From NCBI GenBank assembly GCA_025403435.1, contig CM046333.1, forward strand, positions 38,841,127 to 38,905,126: DNA of 64,000 nt, in the 5' to 3' direction. Position numbers and translations under genes: made by a program. The DNA comes from Artocarpus heterophyllus (taxonomy: Eukaryota; Streptophyta; Magnoliopsida; Rosales; Moraceae). The notes under the pieces were generated by a model. That model saw nothing but the letters and a program-made list of their open reading frames with translations. It ran no database searches and had not been told where the DNA came from. Numbering within the stretch: position 1 is the first letter of the stretch; every line of letters begins with the position of its first letter. Below, piece by piece: positions 1 to 11,253 of the stretch.

Positions 1-287
1 TAATTTGAGACACAAATCTTGAAATATCTGGATAAGCTTTTCAAAATTCAAACATATTACTGTACCGTATGTGACGTGTCTGATAAGATAATATATTTTA
101 TTATATATATATTTAAGAAAATCATAAATTAAATAAGATATTAACACTTACTGTATCAATCTAATAATCACAATTATTTCAAACACAAAAGCAAATATTT
201 TGAGTAAAAGAAAAACACAAACTGTTGAACATCAGCTAAAACTGCTTCAAATAAGTAAAGACTAAATAACCTTTATAGAGCGATGAC
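1..287. other. AT-rich non-coding flank
   Basis: AT-rich sequence with short TA runs around 90-110. No reading frame, RNA gene or repeat is seen. It would be the 3' flank of the minus-strand ORF that ends at 288. Confidence 0.4.
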
Positions 288-809
288 TTATTTCCCATCC
301 AGTTTTCTTATGGCTTGGCAAACAGGATCTAGAAATACCATATTCCTGAGGCGTTGTCTTTCTGTATAAAATTTAGGCCAGAGTTTAAAAATAGCTCCTT
401 GAACATATCCACTAGGGTGACCGTGGAGAGGAGGATGGATGCTATCCAAGTTCTCCTTTGAAAGTCCATCCCTACAAAACCTTATTTTATCCTCTCTATT
501 CGTAGACATATAACCAGGTGAAGTACATTTACCGTTACAATTTTGTCTTCCACATTTGTTACAAGTGACCACGATGGCACGAGCTCTTCTTTTCATTGCA
601 CTACGACTGGTACCCGTTCCTGGTAAACCGACATCTTGACTAAAGTCACTCGGACGGATTTTCCCCTCTATTAACATTCTCACATCACAAGGGATACCAA
701 AACGCATAAGAATCCACAACCGAGTAATTCTAGCCTTGTATTTCTTTCTGAGAATCTTTTGGGAGAGTGATGGGAAATACTTTCTCAGGTGTTGGTACTT
801 TGGGTCCAT
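288..809 (-). CDS. Unrecognised 173-residue basic protein with a Cys cluster
   Basis: Seen: an uninterrupted minus-strand frame of 173 codons with an ATG. The N-terminal half (about residues 1-80) is rich in Lys/Arg and aromatics. Residues about 83-95 hold four cysteines with spacing C-x2-C-x4-C-x3-C (CNKCGRQNCNGKC), which could bind zinc but does not match the CCHC knuckle of retroviral gag or MULE transposases. There is no signal peptide or membrane segment. The upstream DNA (810-1000) is purine-rich on the minus strand, and GGCCCA/GGGCC-type motifs lie at about 1097-1220, compatible with a plant promoter. It also lies downstream, in the same orientation, of the 5' LTR and primer site at 2279-4658, so it may be retroelement cargo. 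I do not recognise the family and assign no function. Confidence 0.45.
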   Translation of the reverse strand: MDPKYQHLRKYFPSLSQKILRKKYKARITRLWILMRFGIPCDVRMLIEGKIRPSDFSQDVGLPGTGTSRSAMKRRARAIVVTCNKCGRQNCNGKCTSPGYMSTNREDKIRFCRDGLSKENLDSIHPPLHGHPSGYVQGAIFKLWPKFYTERQRLRNMVFLDPVCQAIRKLDGK

Positions 810-2278
810 GATGAGATGAAAGAAGAGTAAATAGAAAGGAAAAATTAAGATAGTAAATTGCAGAATCCTAGAATTCCTTCTTCTTTTAGAGGAAAAGAAG
901 AATTTCTAATGAAAAAGAAGAGGATTTGCGATTTAGAGAAAAAATAACAAATTAAGAGAGAAAAAGTGAACTCGGAGAAATAAGGTCTTACGCACAGTAA
1001 ACGTATATGTAAACAATAATTAAACCACTGTATATGACACGTATAGAGACCACGTGGGAGAGACAGTGTGAATCAAACTGATTTAAGATTTAAACTAGGC
1101 CCAAATGTTCTTAGTTGAAAATGGTCAGGTTGTTTCGGGCCTTAACACATTTAGAACAAGTTAAATAACAAACATAAAATTGAAAACCAATTTGTATAAA
1201 TCTTAAACCCAATTTAAAGCCCACTATAGATAAAGTTAAATATGAACAACAAATCTAATTTAACGACAACAAGGATCTTCCTGAATGATATTTAAAATCA
1301 TTTCATAACAACATAATCTTCCAGCAACTCAAATAATTTTGTTTTAATCAAAACCTTATTGAACAATGCATACACCCATATGTTATTCCTAATACTCAAC
1401 ATCTATCAATGGATTCATCATCATTACTACCAAGGGTTTAGAATGCGACTAACCTTGAAATCAATACGATTTACGTCTTTCAACGTAGACCATATCAATG
1501 AACAAAGACACTTGATGTTACTACTTAAGAACATCTATAATCCCCACAATTCTACTCATACAATATATAATTTCCTCATATAACAAAACCTTAGGTAACC
1601 AAAAGATTCACTGATACACTTAAATACAATGTACGTAACGAAATATTCCAATTTTGAGATTCATGCATTCTAGACTTTACACAGTCTCAACAGACCAAAA
1701 GTCTAACATTTATCTCTCTCAAGATTCAATACCATGATTCCCAACTTATATCATATTCCTCAAATAAATAGAACTTTCAAGAAAAGTTATTGACACTTAT
1801 GTGCTCCATCGAATCCACACATAATCATTACTTAGGTTTGAATCAATTATGAAAAATTTGGCATATCTATGCCAAACTTTAAAATCAATAAATCAAGCCT
1901 TATATTTCTCATTGTTTTTCACGAGACAAAAGGCTTTTAAATCCTCTTATCTATACGAATTTCTCATCGTTTATACGAATTAGATATGCTTATAGATCCA
2001 AATATTATACGAATCTCTCATAAGCAATCTACTTATAAACTCATTCCATATAATTATCATTCCCACATAACTATTAATACTTTTCTTCTATATAATTATT
2101 GTACTCATATAACCATTGATATTTTCATTCTATGGCCTTTCCATGTTACATCCTTCTAGACTGTATAAATCAATGTGAAGGTTCATTTTGATGATGACAA
2201 TAAAAATTCAGCTTCAAAACCATCTCAAAAATATATTTTTTTAAAGTGGTGCTACACTCCCTAGGTTAACCGAACCTA
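810..2278. other. Gene-less stretch between ORF 288-809 and the LTR primer site
   Basis: By position this is the interior, just after the primer site, of the minus-strand LTR element at 2299-4658, but no gag, protease or polymerase motif is readable. It may be a non-coding (LARD-like) interior or the upstream region of the 288-809 ORF. Short ORFs such as the one at 1359-1583 look random. Confidence 0.35.
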
Positions 2279-2290
2279 GGCTCTGATACC
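2279..2290 (-). other. Retrotransposon primer-binding site (initiator tRNA-Met type)
   Basis: On the minus strand this reads TGGTATCAGAGC, the standard complement of the 3' end of plant initiator tRNA-Met. It lies eight bases inside the LTR end at 2299, the expected place for a primer site. It shows that the LTR at 2299-4658 is a 5' LTR read on the minus strand, with the interior toward coordinate 1. Confidence 0.85.
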
Positions 2291-2298
2291 AAAAATTC

Positions 2299-4658
2299 TG
2301 TAACGCCCCTATATGGGGGTTAACAGTTTTTAATGAGATAAAATAAAAATAAATAATAAAAGTAAAACCTTAAAATAAAATTTGCCCGGGACTTAAATGA
2401 AAACTCTCAACTCAAAAATAAAAATATAAACGATAAATAAACCACAGTTTTAAATGTAGCACCTTAAATTTAATAATATAAACTGTTGTCATCATCATTT
2501 TAACCCTCAACACATTATAATTACAGTCACAGAAAGTAACAATTGATGCTTACATTATCATGAAGAACATTCTTTACAATTGAGCAGTCCCAATGTAATA
2601 TAGTTACATCGCTTCCTCAACTATATTTCTCGTAGCCACCTCACACTTAGTGAGTCCTGAAAAGATATAAACATAAGGGAATGAGCAACACTATGCTCAG
2701 TAGAGAAAGCCATTACTCACCTTTAGGTTTTTATCATTACCACATTAAAACCTGCATGGTTAGTAAGTCACATCATATTCCAGATTATGAGGTTTATTAT
2801 GATCACATCTTATGGATACCGTAGTTAATCATTACCAAGTGTCATAATTACACATTTATACAAATATTACCAATCATCATTGTTCCTAGGTATCCATGTT
2901 AAATTGAGTATCACTCAACTCATCGAAACTCAAATGGGCGCACTTGATCACCCTATAAACATTCCAAGGGTGTTCCGGTGAGGGGACATCAAGCCCCGAG
3001 TCCTCACCAAATCGATTCCTGTACAGTGTGTTCTGGGACTTTCAACCCAAGGAAGCGTCATCACCTTCCCCCTATTTTACCTTTTAGGGTATTCATGCCC
3101 AAGGACGTAATCGCCGCCCTCTTCATGTCTCATCATTTCTCTATATTAAATCATTATTAATAGAGTCAGTTTTCCTAACCATGCTTCTCAATTTATAACA
3201 TGTGTCAATTCATTATGTTCCTCGCCGTACAATACAAGACGAGTCCATGTCATAGTTTCATATGTGATAATCATATAATATCAGTTCAACATAGATATAT
3301 ATATATTGCGGCAAAACAATCAATTTTAATTCTATAAAAACCTCACAAAAGATGAGTAATAGAATCCCTACCTTTCAAGCTTATCAACAATCTTTTAATC
3401 CTGGAATCAGTTAACGTTAGCTCCATACTCCCTTGATCCTAAGGCGTGCATAAGGACAATTAAAACTAAAGCACAACATACAACTACATTCATAAATAAA
3501 TCATGTGTAAACCTATCTTACTAGTATGCCATTAAAGCTTTTATATAAATCTCTTTTGAATACCACAGTAAACAATTTTTGTCTTAACACAATATAAAAT
3601 GTGAACAAGTAATCTATATGTTTTAGTCCCTAATAAGATTCATCAATCACTTAGGATAATATTGGAAAGGTTGCAAGACATTAAAGAATTAGGTGGTGAG
3701 CAAAGATGGGTTCTTGGTTCAGGTTAGCAGCTGGTATACCATAACAAACTGGCAGATTTACTAGTTTCCAATACAAAAATTGAATAATTCTTAGAAAATA
3801 AAATACAACTCCAATTTAGGTTTATGATAGCTCGTTAGAAAGCCTAGGATGCTACTTTTCAAATATGCAAACCAATTCATAAAATTCATTTTAATTTAAT
3901 CTTAGAATTTCAAGAAATAACCACTGCCCATAGAGATATTACAAAGTTTAACAATATAAATTTTCTGTCTAGGGCATATACACTTAGACTTCATACATAT
4001 GCTCCAAAATAGCAACAAACATATACTTAGGTTTAAGAACGCAAATTTGAATAATCCTTTAGTATAAAAGAAAATTTATAAATGAAAGACTAAATTTGTT
4101 CATAAGATTCTAACCTCGGATTATGGTTAGTTGGAAGCTTGAAATGGCTTCAAAACAGGTTCCTTTACTTCGGTATGACTGAAATTCTTGCTCAAATGGA
4201 GGTGATGGTGGCTGATTTTTATGGCTGCCTTGAAGAAGTTCTCTAAGTATTTTGCTTCAGCAAAGAAATGAGAAGAAGAGTGTGGGAACCGTGGAAGAGA
4301 AAGGAAGAAAAGATGAAGTCTTTGAAGAGAAGTGATAGAAACAATTATAAAGGAGACATGTTGAAGCATGTCACGGAGGAAATAAAGAAAATGAGGGTCA
4401 AGAGTAGTTGGAAAAGATATCCTTATGTCTCATCTAAAGACTTTAACACACATAATGCCAATATGACATTTTTGAGATTTATTAGAAGTTCTAAGACTTT
4501 TTAGTAAACATACTAAATAAATATAGGAGAATTTTAGAAAATTTAAAAATAGATAAAAATAAATATTATAAAATAAATTTAAATGAAGCAATTTTTTTTA
4601 TACATTAAAAATTAATTTAATTACCTCAATACCCGTTAGGAGAATAACGGGTGTCACA
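2299..4658 (-). mobile_element. 5' LTR of a minus-strand LTR retrotransposon (about 2.36 kb)
   Basis: On the plus strand the unit opens TGTAACGCCCC at 2299 and closes GGGTGTCACA at 4658, so on the minus strand it runs TGTGACACCC to GGGGCGTTACA, the usual TG...CA ends of long plant Ty3/gypsy LTRs. An iMet primer site follows at 2279-2290. A related LTR in the opposite orientation occurs at 35182-37325; both share a segment (about 2940-3130 here, 36540-36720 there) including matching phrases around the 'cctcacca/ccctcact' and 'gggcacgaatacc/gtattcatgccca' stretches. No matching LTR of the same element is in the window. Short ORFs inside (2978-3160, 4127-4504) are not genes. Confidence 0.82.
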
Positions 4659-4710
4659 ATTGGTGACTTATGTCGGATTTATCAGATTGGTTTAAAATTT
4701 ATAAGAATCA

Positions 4711-4866
4711 AATAATTCATGTCTGTTTATCGGTTGAATTAATTATGTAAGAAATTAGTTCAAGATGAACTTGTTGAATTATGGCGTTCGGATAATTCTT
4801 GTCTGTTTATCGGTTGTTTTAATTTTGGACAAATTAGAACAAGATAAACTTGTAGAATTATTGTGA
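4711..4866. repeat. Two tandem copies of an about 81-bp unit
   Basis: The stretch starting AATAATTCATGTCTGTTTAT at 4711 recurs, diverged, from about 4792. Both copies contain GTCTGTTTATCGGTTG and end near TTGTAGAATTA/TTGTTGAATTA. They lie in the U3 region of the copia-type LTR. Confidence 0.75.
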
Positions 4867-5011
4867 ATTGATTTATTTTCTTAGAGATTATCTTGATAAA
4901 GTTTGTTTTGATCAGATATCTTTTATATTGGGCTATTTGAATCAAAACTGAGACTTTATCCTTTAGAATCTCGGGTGAAAAATAAAAGATTCGCGGAGAA
5001 TTTTTCTCGGC

Positions 5012-5099
5012 AGTTCGGCCTGCCTATCAGAAAGTTTGGCCTGTCGAACTGGCCAGTTCGGCCTGCCTATCACACAGTTCGGCATGCCGACCGCGACAG
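5012..5099. repeat. Cluster of near-palindromic TTCGGCCTGCC motifs in LTR U3
   Basis: At least four variants of AGTTCGGCCTGCCGAACT occur within about 90 bases. The consensus is an inverted repeat with a 2-base centre. The cluster lies about 115 bases upstream of the LTR TATA box. A second cluster of the same motif lies at 12428-12570 in a different LTR. Confidence 0.7.
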
Positions 5100-5209
5100 T
5101 TAAGATTACGCGTTTTTCACGCGTATCTTATCAGATATTGATCCGAACTTGATTCTGTTTCGATTTTTAAGACCTAATCTGATATGGACTGACCCCAAGG
5201 ACCAATAGG

Positions 5210-5217
5210 TATAAAAA
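5210..5217 (+). promoter_or_regulatory. TATA box of the copia-type LTR
   Basis: TATAAAAA followed by GGG. It lies about 390 bases before the LTR end, in the usual U3/R position. Confidence 0.6.
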
Positions 5218-5609
5218 GGGAGTGAGTCTAATGATTTACTCAGATCAATTTGAGAGATTAAGAGTGATACTCTTCTAGTGAGCATCTGAAAACTCCCTGA
5301 GAGCTTTTGTTCACAAATCACGAACACTAGCTTTGGGTTCTCTCTATTGGTTGGAAGGAGAGTCACCGGTGGAAGAGCTGTACGTGTGAGCCCACACTCA
5401 CTCCGGTTGTGGATAGAGAATAGCAAAGAAGACCAGTTGGTTGAGGCTCTTCTGGAACGTTACTTCTCTACACAGGTCGCGGAGGTTCTTCGGCACACTG
5501 AGGTTAGTAAGATCTGTTTAATTTATACATATAACATGTCAAACTTGTGTTTTGGAAAATACTCTGATGAAAAATTTTAAAAATTCCGCTGCGCACTTTG
5601 TTTCCAACA

Positions 5610-8399
5610 ATGATTAGTAACAGAATAACACACACATGGAAAATCCATCTTAAATATCAGATATACTCTTGAAATGAAGCATTAACTAGAATAATATCTA
5701 TTTTTTATTTTAAGCCATGATTCTAAAACAACCCTTGAGGAAAGAGTCACAAAGCTTTTGAGAATTCAATGATTTCGTTTGTTTTTATGTTTTATCACTT
5801 TAATGGCTTGGGACTAGTAATAAGCTAGTTAGAGGTGCAGTGCGACTGTAAAAATGTACATTTCAGGCTAAAATTAATCTTTTTGAATTCACATTTCTCA
5901 TTAAATCCTTTAATTATAGCATTTGGGACTAGTAATATTCTAGTTAGCATTTTAGTGTGTTTGTGTGAAAATATGTTTAAAAATATGTTTTTAGTATGTT
6001 TTTATATTTAGTAATATTTTTAGTAATTTTTAGAATCATCTATACGTGCTTTATAATTAATTAGTTTATAAATAATTAAAACCGTAAAAATAATATTGTG
6101 TGATTTTATTTTGAGCCTTAAAGTGATTGAAAATATATTTTATAATATTTCTAGTAATTTTGAAAAATATTCTTGAGTTTTAAACAATATATCTGTTAAG
6201 GTTTGTTCATTTTAGAATTTTTTTATCTATTTTAATAATTTTTGTGTTTTATTATAAAATAAATATTTTTAGTTATTGTGAAAATTATGTTTGTAAAAAA
6301 ATTAATTTTAGTTTGTTTATTTTTATTTTAGATTTGAAATCTGTAAGAAAAACGAAGAAAAAGAGCGCGAAAATGAGCAAAAATAGACCACAAATCTATC
6401 AAAAATCAAAAAGAGACTAAAATTCAAAAAGAAATGCGCATGGCAGTGTTTCAGCCATCCGATCATGCCTCCAATCCGATCCAACCGTCCAGTGTCTCCT
6501 CCCCAGCGAAATCAAGTGCAGCCATACGTGCATGTCTTTTATCCGCTATTAGATTCTTTGACCGAAGCTCATCTAATGGTCTTCAATGGGCTGATGACTT
6601 TAATTGTTTTGACTCTGATCTGAGCCGCATTTATAGTCAATAGTCTACGTGATCCACGACCTAAATACGTCCGATCAGTACAGGCGTTGAGCAGATTTCA
6701 AGTTAAAATCTACTTGATTCACATGCGAAGAAAAGAAAAAAATAAAAAAGTTATAAATCAGATTCAAATCAGATTTAGAAAAAATGGGGCAACAATATTT
6801 ATTCAATAAAATGCCAAAAAAATCCCAAAATTGCATCATCCTCATTTTGCATAAAAAATAAAATAATAAAAATACTTAAAAATAAATAAATAAATGTTAA
6901 AATTCATGTAAATAGTTAAATTTTCTGACCTATAAATACTCCCCTCCATGCCATATATTCTTCACTTCTTTTCCTTGTGAGAAATTTTTTTTACTCTTGT
7001 AAAAATATAGTTCAAAGTTTAGTTTTAGTTTTTCTTAGTTTCTAGTTTTAGCTTTTGTAAAATATTCCTAGTTTAAAATTATGTGTGTTTTTATTTTCAA
7101 TATGTCTTTCTAAATTTTCTTTTTGCTGATTAAGGTTTCTAATTTTCCTTTTTGCTGATGAAGGTAAATATTTTTAGTTTTTTAATGTTTTCTAAGTTGT
7201 TATAATGTCAAAATTATTTTTAAAAAACTTATGATTTTCATGTTAACTTAGCTAAAATTCTTGCAAAATTAAGTTTTGATTTATCATAAACATAAACTGG
7301 TATGGATAATGCTTAAAAAAACTTTATAGACAAGGAATGACACAATAAATGCTTAACTGTAAATTTTGATGGTAATTTTAGTTAGTTAATTTTAAAATCA
7401 TACTTATTTGTTAAAAATAAGTTTTTGATGCATTATAGACATGAATTGACATATTAAATGCTTAGTAACTCTTGATTTATTATAGACATAAGATGGCATA
7501 TTGCATATTTAAACTATTTTAATAAATAATTTTAGAAAAAACTAAAACATATTTTAGCGAATTACCAGAATAGAACCTTTAATACTCAATATTGTTATAA
7601 TTGTTGTTTCTTCGAAGTTATTACACTAATTATTAAAGTTCCATCTTCAATTTAGTTGCACTTATTAAAATCCCATTTATCATTCCAATTTAAGTTATAT
7701 TTCTTGTTGTTAAAGTCCCAAAAATCACTAAAAAATCTAAAAAATGAAAAAAGTAGAAAAAAATATGTAAATATTGTAAATAATTAACTTTAATATTCAA
7801 ATTTTTTAGCTAAAAATAATATAACAGATATATTGAACCTTTGCAATACCTTTTTTCTATAAAATCTACTTCGGATTCATCGAATTTTACTATTAAGACA
7901 ACTTTATACTTAAAGTTATATCAGACAACCTTATATTAAAGTTATATCATACTTATATTTTTAGACCCGAGCATGTATTTATCTTGTCTTATTGTTTATC
8001 CCCCTCTCATGAATTTACGAATTTTGAGGGGCGTACAAGAATTTATTCTTTGTCCTATTATTTTTTTTGTAATTCAAAAGTCAAATCAAACATTGTATAG
8101 TGCTTAATCCCACCCACCCACAACCACAGAAAAGAGATAAAGTTCCAAGCCTTCCACGACCCCAAACACTATATCCTAGACTTGACACAAAGGAAAGGCA
8201 CAAAATTAGCACCCATTGTGGCAATTGTATTCCCCACAAACCAAATTGAAATTAATGTTCCACAACATTACCAAAATCCAAACGGCTCATGTCAAGCGGA
8301 AGCGAAACTGATTGTCAAACATTTTAATACCCCATTAATTAATTTACTAGGCCGGTCGCTCCCTTTTCAGACTTTTTCATCCTAAACAAGAATAATTTA
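5610..8399. other. AT-rich retroelement-like DNA without genes
   Basis: No credible gene. A phrase GGGACTAGTAATA..CTAGTTAG occurs twice about 120 bases apart (about 5810 and 5930). A locally GC-richer block (6430-6700) is followed by a TATA-like CTATAAATACTCCCC at about 6942, resembling an LTR promoter. Degenerate copies of a 'tagacat..atgcttaa' unit lie at about 7275-7515. The last 250 bases may include the 3' UTR of the transporter gene ending at 8400. No LTR ends or primer site could be fixed. Confidence 0.4.
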
Positions 8400-9830
8400 T
8401 TAAGGTGTTCCGTGCGTCCAAGCGGCCGAGGAGGGCTTGTCCGTCCCCAATTTCCTTACCCTGAGCAAACAATACACCGCCATACCACTCACAAACCCCC
8501 ACGCCGCGCTGGACCCCGCCAGCGACACGGCTGTGCAGATGAGCATGACAAACGAGTCCTCCTTTGTGTTCATGTCCCTAGATGTCATGGCCAGCTCAAT
8601 CCCCGCAAACAGCAACAGCACCCCCAGAACCCCCACAGGGAACTGGCTCAGTATCGCCGCCAGCGACGTCCCGAGTATCAGCCCCAGAGCCGCCTTCGCC
8701 GCGCCGAGTATCACCACGCAGGCGCCACTCCTCCCCCCGAACTTGTACTGCCCCGCCAGCCCCCCTGCGCCGTGGCAGCTCGGCATGGCGCCGAACCAGC
8801 ACCCCACCACGTTCATTAGCCCTACGGTCACCGAAAGCGATGTCGCCGAGAAATCTCCCCTCCCCGGGAAGAGGTCCGACGAGAGCTTGCACACGGCCAC
8901 CACGGAGTTCAGTATGGACAACGGAAGCTGCGGAATCGTTCCCTTTATGAACCCCTTTTTCCATGCGCTTCTCGATATACTCACGACCTCCATCGCCGAC
9001 GGCCCGAATTCGATCTCGTGGACGAGCTTAGGCTTTCTTATGAAAGCGAAAACGAGTCCTAATAAAAACACCATGAAAGCCGAGGGAAGTGAGAACAAAA
9101 CCCTCCTCCATTTTTGTGTTGTCCATGGACTAGTAGTAGAACTAGTTTCTTGCCCTTCTTCTTGATCTCCTTCGGTACTATTACTTCGTCTTTGATATTC
9201 CTCGCCGGCTCCATTAACAATAATTATGAAACAAGCGCAAACGATAGCCAAAACCAAGCCGTCCAAGCCAAACCAAGGTCTCTCTCCTTTTGATTTGGAT
9301 TTCGGAAGATCCTGGATTTTCCTCACATAATTGACGGCGGTCAGCGAAAACGACAATCCCTGAGCTAGCTGAATTCCGCGAACAACACTTAACGGAATGA
9401 GCTTATAGACGAGCTGCATTAGGCCGGTGACGCCGAGAAGGAAGAGAGCGCCGCCGGTGATGATGCCGGAGGCCATGATCTCTGGTACGCCAAAGTCGGC
9501 GTTGGAGACGGCGACAGCGGCGATGGATTTCATCGGCTGGACGGGCATCGGGACGCCGTAGAAGGCGCCGGTGATGAGATTGTAGATGCCGGTGAAAATG
9601 AGGGTGGTGCCGAGGTTGAGGTCGCGGGCTAGAGTTAGGGCCAGGACGATGGGGATGTAGGTGCCGAGGTCGCCCATGGCGCCGTTGAGCTCGGCCCATT
9701 TCGACCGGAAGAGGAGGTTGGTTCGGATTGTTCGGAGGACCTTGGAGGGGTGAGCAAGATGGCGACCATCAATAGCGCAGTTTTGGGGTGATTGGGAAGG
9801 GTTTTCGGGGTTTGTTTGTTGGGACTCCAT
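8400..9830 (-). CDS. MOT1: Molybdate transporter, MOT1 family
   Basis: Encodes 476 residues in one exon. MOT1 proteins move molybdate across the plasma, vacuolar or organelle membrane to supply molybdenum-cofactor enzymes such as nitrate reductase. Seen: the first family motif AELNGAMGDLGTYIPI at residues 46-61, then MPVQPMKSIAA at 95-105, and the second family motif PSCHGAGGLAGQYKFGGR at 350-367. Around ten hydrophobic segments are separated by a charged, Ser/Glu-rich loop at about 207-240. As usual in MOT1, there is no STAS domain, which separates it from SULTR sulfate transporters. Length fits the family (about 450-470 residues). A TATA box lies about 80 bases upstream of the ATG. The 3' part of the CDS (about 8412-8990) is much more GC-rich than its surroundings. 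I cannot say whether it is the plasma-membrane/mitochondrial or the vacuolar paralogue. Confidence 0.94.
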   Translation of the reverse strand: MESQQTNPENPSQSPQNCAIDGRHLAHPSKVLRTIRTNLLFRSKWAELNGAMGDLGTYIPIVLALTLARDLNLGTTLIFTGIYNLITGAFYGVPMPVQPMKSIAAVAVSNADFGVPEIMASGIITGGALFLLGVTGLMQLVYKLIPLSVVRGIQLAQGLSFSLTAVNYVRKIQDLPKSKSKGERPWFGLDGLVLAIVCACFIIIVNGAGEEYQRRSNSTEGDQEEGQETSSTTSPWTTQKWRRVLFSLPSAFMVFLLGLVFAFIRKPKLVHEIEFGPSAMEVVSISRSAWKKGFIKGTIPQLPLSILNSVVAVCKLSSDLFPGRGDFSATSLSVTVGLMNVVGCWFGAMPSCHGAGGLAGQYKFGGRSGACVVILGAAKAALGLILGTSLAAILSQFPVGVLGVLLLFAGIELAMTSRDMNTKEDSFVMLICTAVSLAGSSAAWGFVSGMAVYCLLRVRKLGTDKPSSAAWTHGTP

Positions 9831-9907
9831 TGTGTAATTATGGATTTCTTAAAATGGGAAAATAAATTCAAGATTATGATGTGAATATGAAATATGGGGT
9901 TGTGGGG

Positions 9908-9917
9908 ATTATATATA
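9908..9917 (-). promoter_or_regulatory. TATA box of the molybdate transporter gene
   Basis: Minus strand reads CTATATATAAT about 80 bases upstream of the ATG at 9830, leaving room for a leader of about 45-50 bases. No other TATA candidate lies closer. Confidence 0.6.
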
Positions 9918-11253
9918 GTGAGAGACAGTGATTCATAGTCACATTTTTCGGATTTATGTTAAATGATTATGATTATGATGATAATTAAGGGTTTAATTGA
10001 TTTGATGATCAAGTAATAACGATGACGTCAATGAAGGAAATATATCTTCACGGCAAAAGAAATAGAATTAATAGTGGTGAAATGTGATGGCGGAAGTAAT
10101 CTCTATCTGAGTTTTTAGGAAAAACAAGATTTAATATTACTATGACTTGTTCAAGATTTTCTGACATCAGGTGCAGGTTGTTGCCAAATATGAAGGGCGG
10201 ATTTTTCTATGTTAGGTTTTACTCGAATTATAATAATCCCAACCGTTTGAAATACTAAAAACTCTCCGATGCCCTACCAAAAAAGAATGCTGACTCCTAA
10301 ATTCCCTCAAAAAAACTTTCAATGAATTTTTTTATATTTCACATAAAAGTTTTCTAGTGTAAATATTTTTATTTTTTATTGATTAATGTTGCTAATATAT
10401 ATTCGGATAATTTGCTCAGAATTGTCTACATAGTTAGGAATAGTTAAGTTAATTACATTACTATACCTCTTAATTTTTATTATTTCTCAATTGGTCTTAC
10501 TGTTTTTGTAAACTATAAAGATATTTTTTAAATTTGAAAAACTTGTTTTAATTTTATTTTTCGCAGATTTTTTTGACTTAAAAACATAGGGATAAGATAA
10601 AAGTACCATTAATTAATCCTAATTTGTTTATGAAATATATGTTTCTTCTTGAGGAAAATTTTAAAAATTATTTTAAAATTTAAAAAATCATAAACTTAAG
10701 ATCATTTTTTGAAATTTGATTTTTTTTAGGATTTTTTGTTTTTAAAATATAAAAATATTTTTCATATTTTAAGGATAGTCATGTTGTTTTTTCCAATTTT
10801 TTCTATTCAAAGGGATGAAATTGAAATAAGTTTTTAAAATTTAAATTAACTTTGTAGTTTTTAAAAACAAAGTGACAAATTGAAAAAAAGTTAAATCTAA
10901 GAAATATAATTATGTAATTAACGCTAGTTAAAAATGATATACAATCCAAGCGCTCTACATGAATTATTTACTAATTTAGAATAATAAATATTTAATTATG
11001 GCCATTTTTTTCTCTGTTGTGGTGATAGTTTTTGGTCTATTCTCCTTTGAAAGAGAAAATTAACATGTCATTCTTAGGAGATTAAAAAAAATAGTTGACA
11101 TCTAAAAAAATGTTTAACATGATTTTTCGTCTTAGGTGTATACAGGACATTCTAATAGGATTGAAAATTCAGCATAAGACAAATGGACAGTGAATATAAT
11201 TATAAATAATTGAAAAGGTAATACTAATTTGTGAGGGGAAATATGTCGTGTTC
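9918..11253. other. Upstream region of the transporter and AT-rich intergenic DNA
   Basis: No gene. It holds an inverted-repeat element at 10443-10928 (listed separately). The remainder is AT-rich, with poly-A and poly-T runs. Confidence 0.45.
10443..10928. mobile_element. Inverted-repeat (MITE-like) element upstream of the transporter
   Basis: The left arm (about 10443-10556, starting GTTAAGTTAATTACATTA) is matched, inverted and diverged, by a right arm at about 10820-10928 (on the minus strand starting AACTAGCGTTAATTACATAA). Both arms then share a TCAATT..GTC..TTTTTGT segment and an AAATTT.AAAAACTT inner end. The middle is AT-rich and has no ORF. This suggests a non-autonomous DNA element with arms of about 110 bases. 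The exact ends and target duplication could not be fixed. Confidence 0.6.

Larger units (their letters stand above)
4659..5609 (+). mobile_element. Copia-type LTR, left end truncated
   Basis: The right end has the typical copia LTR terminus ...TTCCAACA at 5609. A TATA box (TATAAAAA, 5210-5217) precedes an R/U5-like region. No primer-binding site follows 5609, so this is a 3' or solo LTR. No TGTTGGAA-type start is found; the LTR at 2299-4658 abuts it, suggesting that element inserted here and moved the true left end out of view. It contains two imperfect copies of an about 81-bp unit (4711-4866) and a cluster of near-palindromic TTCGGCCTGCC motifs (5012-5099). Confidence 0.68.

Noticed and set aside
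8437..9165. Long plus-strand ORFs (up to 242 codons) over the molybdate transporter gene
   Set aside because: They mirror the GC-rich MOT1 coding region in other frames and contain no family motifs; the minus-strand protein is clearly the gene.
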